A DNA stretch of 64,000 nt from the NCBI GenBank assembly GCA_021234535.1, contig SFZH01000008.1:1922001-1986000 (forward strand), written 5' to 3'. Below, piece after piece: positions 61,401-64,000 of the stretch. Below the pieces are notes generated by a model, which was not told where the DNA came from, ran no database searches, and saw only the letters and a list, made by a program, of their open reading frames with translations. Both the position numbers and the translations under genes were made by a program. Source of the DNA: Stichopus chloronotus (taxonomy: Eukaryota; Echinodermata; Holothuroidea; Aspidochirotida; Stichopodidae). Position 1 is the stretch's first letter, and each line of letters opens with the position of its first letter.

Positions 61401-64000
61401 TGAGAATTCAACATTGATTTAAAAGAATATTAATCATCCAAAATAATATGATCCTTCAAGTAATCAAAATTCTTGTCTTTTCTAATTAGTGTGCTCTTTT
61501 TACTATCCAAAAGTGACATTTAGTAAAGCTACTTCTAAGACAATGGTAACGTAGTAAAGACAAAATGGCTCATTTAGTTACCTTAGATCAGCCACCCCCC
61601 ATAATCTCCCTATCCCCTTCCTCAAAACTGGCACATGTTAAAGGACTTCTAATGCCAAATAAGCATTCTGTGTTGTAAGTCCTTGTCAAAAGCTATTTGC
61701 CATTTTCTGTACCTTTGCACCCTCCCTGGCATTTGGGTGTCTGTGATACTTTCATACAAGGATATGAAAATTGTATTAAAAACAGAAAAACTTGCTTCAT
61801 ACACTAAATGGTATTGTTATCACAGTGTTCTTCTCAGTTACGATAATGCCATAGGTCTCCAAACATATAATGAGCATAGAATCACTGTATGAAACACTAA
61901 GTAAACGACATACCGTTTCCCTATTACTTCATGAATTCCCAAAAAGTCCAAACCATCTTCTGTCAGTGTTCCAGTCTGGGTAACAAAATAAATACGTCAT
62001 CGACTAACAGAGACTACAAACTTAGATGACAATGACACCAGCTTACTAGTGAAGGTTCCCCCCCCCCCTTCTTCCCCTTTTAGTGCTTATACTTTATTCA
62101 CATCGTGGTATTTAGGTGTAGCTTAAAATATCCACCAATGAATTATAGAAATCTGTCTCACATTTGAGTAAAGCAAAGTGTATCAATGTTTTGGAAACAT
62201 GGTTTTACAAAATTATATATGTTATTTGTCCTTCAAAACCATTGTTTTAAATCTCCTCTTCCCTGGAGCTGTGAAAACTAGGTGCAGCGGTTATTCACGA
62301 GTACATCCCACTTTAATGGAAAATACACACAAAAACAAGAATAAATACAACCTTGCTCCGGCAACATTTCTGACTAATAACAGCAAAATGGACATTATTG
62401 TCTTTAAGCTTTTAGTGAAATACTTCCGGCTCTAGGACTTCCTTTTACACACACATCTAGGCTGTATTCGCAGAAAAATTCATTCACGAAATCCTAAACT
62501 TGTTAATGCCAGCACTTTGATTGTTTTCTTGCGATCATTCGGGTATTAAGAATGCTTCACCAAAACTGTCGACACAGCACAAGCGTCACTGAGGATTTAG
62601 TTCCAGTTTGGCCGGAATGCTTACATTGCATTCCTGCATAACCAGTATACTGGTCTAGAATATTCTAGGACAATAGTATGAAGGGCACAACCACACACAG
62701 ATAAATCACACACACACACACACACATAATTACCTAGTGTGTACATTGAGAGGATACACTCTCCTTCAAAGGACCTTAAAAAAAAATTAAAAAGATATTT
62801 AGGTTTCCACTCAATAATCTAGCTACCTTTTCTGTGCAATTTCCATCAAATACCTTCATTTTACTGTACACCGTATCAAAAAAATGAATTTTGATATGAT
62901 TTGGCTAGGGAAAAGGTTAGAAGTAAAACAGTTACACTTAGTTCCATTTTTTCTAGTACGTAACTCATTGGAAGAGTCTCCCTTGAGGTGTAATTGACAT
63001 AGTTACGTTATGTGGCTAAAGGAGGATATGTAATCATAAGGATGTACTTACATTACGTTTTGATTCTAGCCTCCTCAGAATGTGCCATAAGCATTCATTA
63101 TGCAAAGATTACTACTTAAAAAAACTGACTTTTAAAGATGAAATTCTTGCAACCAAAACTTTCATTGATTGATTGACAAAGATAATTTAAATTTGATTTT
63201 CCTTAAGTGTGTGTCCCATGTTTTGGGGAGAAGCAACTGAAGTAAAAAACAGTGGTTTTTGTCACAATGTGACCTGTTTGTGTTGGTTTCTATTCATTAT
63301 CACTTGAGGATGTAAGCCCCTGGCCAGAGACAGATTGACCAGAAGCGACATGAAGTCTTTCAGACTACTACCTAATCTTCTATTAGATGGTTCTCTCCCT
63401 CCCCCAACCTTGTTTCTCTCCCACCTCCACCCCCTGTGGTTTCCATGTACATCAGACATGCCCATGGGTAGAACAATCCTCTTCCAATCCCCTAAAGGAT
63501 TAATAATTTCAACTTCATAGCATAAAACTGATACAATCAATGCCTCTGGGTGTCATCCCTTAAAGGATATTTAATTTAATTTCCCAGCCACCATATGACT
63601 CTTTAACACATTTGCATCAATGGCCAGAAATATAGTGCATCGTGTTAAGAGCATATACGTTTAAAAACTGGGCATCACAGGTATCTATGTTGTACTTAGT
63701 CACTTGGAATTTGTGCGCCAGACGTCACAGTTGGGAGAGCATTACAAACTCAGGTGGATGTAGAATGTCCTGCTTTTGGGGAGCGACAGAAAATTTGGGT
63801 AGTCGAGGAGAAAAGATTCAAATGACTTTATCATGACAAATTACAATGACAAATTACAAATTACAATGACAAAATACAATGACAGATTACAATGACAAAT
63901 TACCTTATCAAAGCAGATAACATCCACCATACCACAGAGATTAATCTTCGATGGATTGATGCAGAAGATGCCGGCATTCTTGAGTCGCAGTTGAGCGTAG
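43373..64000 (-). CDS. P5B-type P-type ATPase (ATP13A2/ATP13A3 family), 3' part, 16 exons joined
   Basis: Join on the minus strand: 63904-64000, 61914-61975, 61168-61312, 60436-60519, 59420-59567, 57805-57925, 56696-56820, 53833-53999, 52957-53058, 51547-51779, 50494-50590, 48492-48564, 47744-47894, 46682-46836, 44131-44219, 43373-43456. All junctions are GT-AG and phases agree, giving 644 open residues. Motifs, numbered in this fragment: phosphorylation [11 protein letters not shown] from Asp31; KGAPE at 164-168 (nucleotide domain); TGDN at 260-263; [13 protein letters not shown] at 382-394 (Mg and hinge). [10 protein letters not shown] together with [11 protein letters not shown] separates P5B from P5A. 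Six hydrophobic segments follow (about 440-459, 469-486, 506-530, 557-575, 589-606, 626-643), fitting M5-M10. Known members sit in endo-lysosomal membranes, and ATP13A2/3 export polyamines to the cytosol; that role is inferred here. The actuator domain and M4 substrate motif lie upstream, outside the window. No disabling change is seen. Which paralogue it is cannot be decided. Confidence 0.96.
44131..44219 (-). CDS. P5B ATPase exon: M9
   Basis: Acceptor gttttcag|ATC, donor GAG|gtatgaaa. Encodes a hydrophobic helix ([18 protein letters not shown]) and MEWMLNIFE, matching the M9 end of the family. Confidence 0.92.
46682..46836 (-). CDS. P5B ATPase exon: [20 protein letters not shown] (M8)
   Basis: Acceptor tccttag|GTA, donor AATT|gtgagttg. 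ENTxVF..S.FQY followed by [14 protein letters not shown] matches the M8 region and the FSxGxPFRxPxYxN loop of P5B ATPases. Confidence 0.95.
47744..47894 (-). CDS. P5B ATPase exon: M6-M7 loop and M7
   Basis: Acceptor ttccccag|TTG, donor CCTG|gtaagtga. Encodes a Pro-rich loop ([19 protein letters not shown]), matching the P...PP..L(I/L)S pattern of P5B ATPases, then a hydrophobic M7. Confidence 0.93.
48492..48564 (-). CDS. P5B ATPase exon: [10 protein letters not shown] (M6)
   Basis: Acceptor ccacgcag|GTT, donor GCT|gtaagtaa. 24 codons plus one base. [14 protein letters not shown] matches the (N/D)LxDxQFLYIDL segment leading into M6. Confidence 0.93.
49797..50493 (-). repeat. Minisatellite with about 30-36-bp unit abutting an ATPase exon
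   Basis: Units read on the minus strand as CTCAATTCAGTAAGTTATAT plus CAGTAATAGTA, and fill about 700 bp of the intron up to the splice donor at 50493. The best copies lie at 49890-50110 and 50290-50493. The unit matches the last roughly 20 coding bases plus first roughly 16 intron bases at the authentic exon end. Confidence 0.85.
50494..50590 (-). CDS. P5B ATPase exon: EGRAAL...[12 protein letters not shown] (M5)
   Basis: Acceptor gtcaaag|GGA, donor TCA|gtaagtta. Encodes REGRAAL then membrane helix M5 with [12 protein letters not shown]. Immediately 3' of the donor begins a tandem array whose unit repeats the exon end plus the donor; see Part 2. Confidence 0.95.
51547..51779 (-). CDS. P5B ATPase exon: FARMTPNQK ... 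[13 protein letters not shown]
   Basis: The longest exon seen (77 codons plus two bases); acceptor aatttgcag|CTT, donor CTCAG|gttggaaa. Holds FARMxPxQK, the P-type signature [13 protein letters not shown], and the [12 protein letters not shown] and ISCVPRLLR blocks typical of P5B ATPases. Confidence 0.97.
52957..53058 (-). CDS. P5B ATPase exon: variable P-domain segment
   Basis: 34 codons, phase 0 at both ends; acceptor tctccag|GAA, donor ATG|gtaatgtg. Contains [20 protein letters not shown], matching the position of the (A/V)(V/L)TGxxF...P block of the family. It joins without a gap to [11 protein letters not shown] in the next exon. Confidence 0.92.
53499..53535. other. 17-bp stem hairpin in an ATPase intron
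   Basis: GTCTTCCCCGACCTGCC, loop AGT, then GGCAAGTCGGGGAAGAC: 16 of 17 positions pair. GC-rich in AT-rich intron DNA. Its function is not known; it could be the trace of a foldback element. Confidence 0.8.
53833..53999 (-). CDS. P5B ATPase exon: (G)[15 protein letters not shown]
   Basis: Acceptor tttcacag|GTG, donor GAG|gtatgtcg. Begins with GDN of the TGDN motif, followed by [11 protein letters not shown], which is strongly conserved in P5B ATPases. The second half is lysine-rich and variable. 55 full codons. Confidence 0.95.
54181..54377 (+). repeat. Minisatellite, unit about 20-27 bp
   Basis: Repeats of CACCACTACATGAAACTGAA with variants (ACATGAACCTGAACAA, CACTCCAGCACTACATGAAC). Lies in an ATPase intron upstream of the GDN exon. 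Confidence 0.75.
54931..55113 (+). pseudogene. Lysine-rich ORF fragment opposite the ATPase (doubtful)
   Basis: A plus-strand frame encodes a charged, helix-like stretch ([20 protein letters not shown]) ending in a stop. It lies inside an ATPase intron on the other strand and is not recognised. It may be a remnant of a mobile element or chance. Confidence 0.15.
56696..56820 (-). CDS. P5B ATPase exon: [17 protein letters not shown] ... TIMVTG
   Basis: Acceptor catcgcag|AGC, donor ACAG|gtgagcca. Carries the LxFxGLxxMxNxLKPET block and MVT; the Gly of the TGDN hinge motif is completed by the next exon. Confidence 0.95.
56866..56925 (+). repeat. Short tandem repeat near an exon acceptor
   Basis: Copies of CATGCACTGATCATG and CATCATGGACTAATCATG, unit about 10-20 bp, in the ATPase intron about 45 bp upstream of the exon at 56696-56820. 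Confidence 0.55.
57805..57925 (-). CDS. P5B ATPase exon: [14 protein letters not shown]
   Basis: Acceptor ataacag|TAC, donor CG|gtaaatgt. The block [16 protein letters not shown] matches the G(F/Y)RVIxLAxK(E/P)L segment of P5B ATPases. Val179 and Arg219 are split by introns. Confidence 0.95.
58400..58690 (-). repeat. tRNA-derived SINE
   Basis: On the minus strand the head reads like a tRNA: A-box-like TATCTTGGTGGTTAGAC (58661-58677), TCTTGCAACCACTAGGTCC, and a B-box-like GGATCAAATCC (58623-58633; consensus GGTTCGANTCC). The B box has two changes and the acceptor stem is not well paired, so a SINE head is more likely than a working tRNA gene. The body probably continues to about 58400 and its end is not defined. 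Confidence 0.6.
59174..59195. other. GC-only hairpin core in an ATPase intron
   Basis: CTCCGGCC, 6-nt loop GTCGCC, GGCCGGAG: a perfect 8-bp stem, almost wholly G and C, surrounded by AT-rich sequence. Confidence 0.7.
59420..59567 (-). CDS. P5B ATPase exon: [14 protein letters not shown] ... YTKGAPE
   Basis: Acceptor ctttcag|GCT, donor ACCG|gtaagatg. Holds FPFxSxLQRM and the nucleotide-pocket Lys in KGAPE (residues 164-168). 49 codons plus one base. Confidence 0.95.
60436..60519 (-). CDS. P5B ATPase exon: variable part of nucleotide-binding domain
   Basis: 28 codons, phase 0 at both ends; acceptor tttcacag|ACG, donor GAG|gtatattt. Encodes a polar stretch, [20 protein letters not shown] and onward. 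This is the poorly conserved insert between the GDPLDL block and the FPF...LQRM block of P5B ATPases, so the call rests on splice phase and position. Confidence 0.9.
60875..60980 (+). repeat. Degenerate TTGGGTGTA repeat
   Basis: ATTGGGTGTAATGGTATTAG, CTATTGGGTGTATGGG and TTATTGGGTGCAAGGG recur in an ATPase intron. Confidence 0.45.
61168..61312 (-). CDS. P5B ATPase exon: [20 protein letters not shown]
   Basis: Acceptor after a T-rich tract ending tacag, donor TGG|gtgagtac. Contains the conserved ASCHxL...GDPLDLKMF block at the start of the nucleotide-binding domain. Residues 54-101, with Arg53 split over the upstream intron. The exon is clearly GC-richer than its introns. Confidence 0.95.
61914..61975 (-). 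CDS. P5B ATPase exon: [13 protein letters not shown]
   Basis: Acceptor cccag|ACT, donor CG|gtatgtcg. Encodes [20 protein letters not shown] plus the first two bases of an Arg codon. TEDGLD after the phosphorylation site is the P5B-type continuation. Confidence 0.95.
62703..62728 (+). repeat. (CA)n microsatellite in an ATPase intron
   Basis: About nine to ten CA repeats just left of 62730. No array or hairpin accompanies it, unlike the HINE-like tails. Confidence 0.8.
63832..63903 (-). repeat. 13-bp minisatellite starting at a splice donor
   Basis: On the minus strand the intron opens with about six units of GTAATTTGTCATT (variants GTAATCTGTCATT, GTATTTTGTCATT and a 7-bp partial). The first GT is the donor of the exon carrying the phosphorylated Asp. 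Confidence 0.85.
63904..64000 (-). CDS. P5B ATPase exon with the phosphorylated Asp (residues 1-32 of fragment)
   Basis: Enters the window one base before a codon boundary. It encodes a stretch beginning [14 protein letters not shown] and ending VICFDK, so the intron falls exactly between Lys and Thr of the DKTGT phosphorylation motif (phase 0). The donor reads AAG|gtaatttg, and the intron opens with a 13-bp tandem array whose units resemble the donor itself. The exon may extend beyond base 64000. Confidence 0.95.

Overview
This is a window of animal nuclear DNA: AT-rich, intron-rich, with long gene-poor stretches full of short inverted-repeat elements, tandem arrays, microsatellites and one decayed LINE. 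No bacterial-style gene packing, operons, CRISPR array, rRNA or convincing free tRNA gene is visible. The repeat content and gene structure suggest a marine invertebrate deuterostome, possibly an echinoderm. The sequence alone does not prove the species and this guess is weak.

Right third (about 43.4-64 kb, minus strand): the 3' half of a P5B-type P-type ATPase gene (ATP13A2/ATP13A3 family). Sixteen exons can be joined with correct GT-AG borders and matching phases, giving 644 continuous residues. They run from just before the phosphorylated Asp (DKTGTLT) through the nucleotide-binding and hinge motifs to the last predicted membrane helix. The 5' exons lie beyond base 64000. The 3' terminal exon is uncertain (weak candidate 42741-42965). 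The introns hold several tandem arrays, two of which start exactly at splice donors, plus a tRNA-derived SINE and two strong hairpins.

Middle (about 20-43 kb): intergenic and repeat-rich. It holds a family present as two long copies (21.4-22.6 kb and 26.95-29.2 kb) and several fragments, a degenerate L1/Tx1-like LINE on the minus strand (29.8-31.6 kb), a 20-bp perfect terminal-inverted-repeat element (25.2-25.5 kb), and long tandem arrays (35.3-36.1 and 37.7-40.57 kb). One orphan minus-strand ORF with a membrane segment (25801-26001) may be a first exon.

Left third (1-20 kb): a CpG-richer promoter-like region at about 19.1-20.0 kb carries a perfect TCTCGCGAGA-type palindrome and an ATGGCG motif. 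A possible minus-strand 5'UTR exon ends at 19791, and a possible first coding exon of 29 codons lies at 5607-5693. The rest is intron-like sequence with TA-flanked inverted-repeat elements and two copies of a tandem array/microsatellite/hairpin element.

The most unusual pattern is that element family (about 11.1-12.7, 15.4-15.69 and 39.2-40.57 kb; related array at 35.3-36.1 kb). It has about 140-bp monomers, often alternating as about 280-bp dimers, then (CA)n, then a short terminal hairpin. This is the layout known from Helentron-related non-autonomous elements (HINE, DINE-1, pearl). Many monomers carry an exact or near-exact DR1 nuclear-receptor motif, TGACCTTTGACCT.
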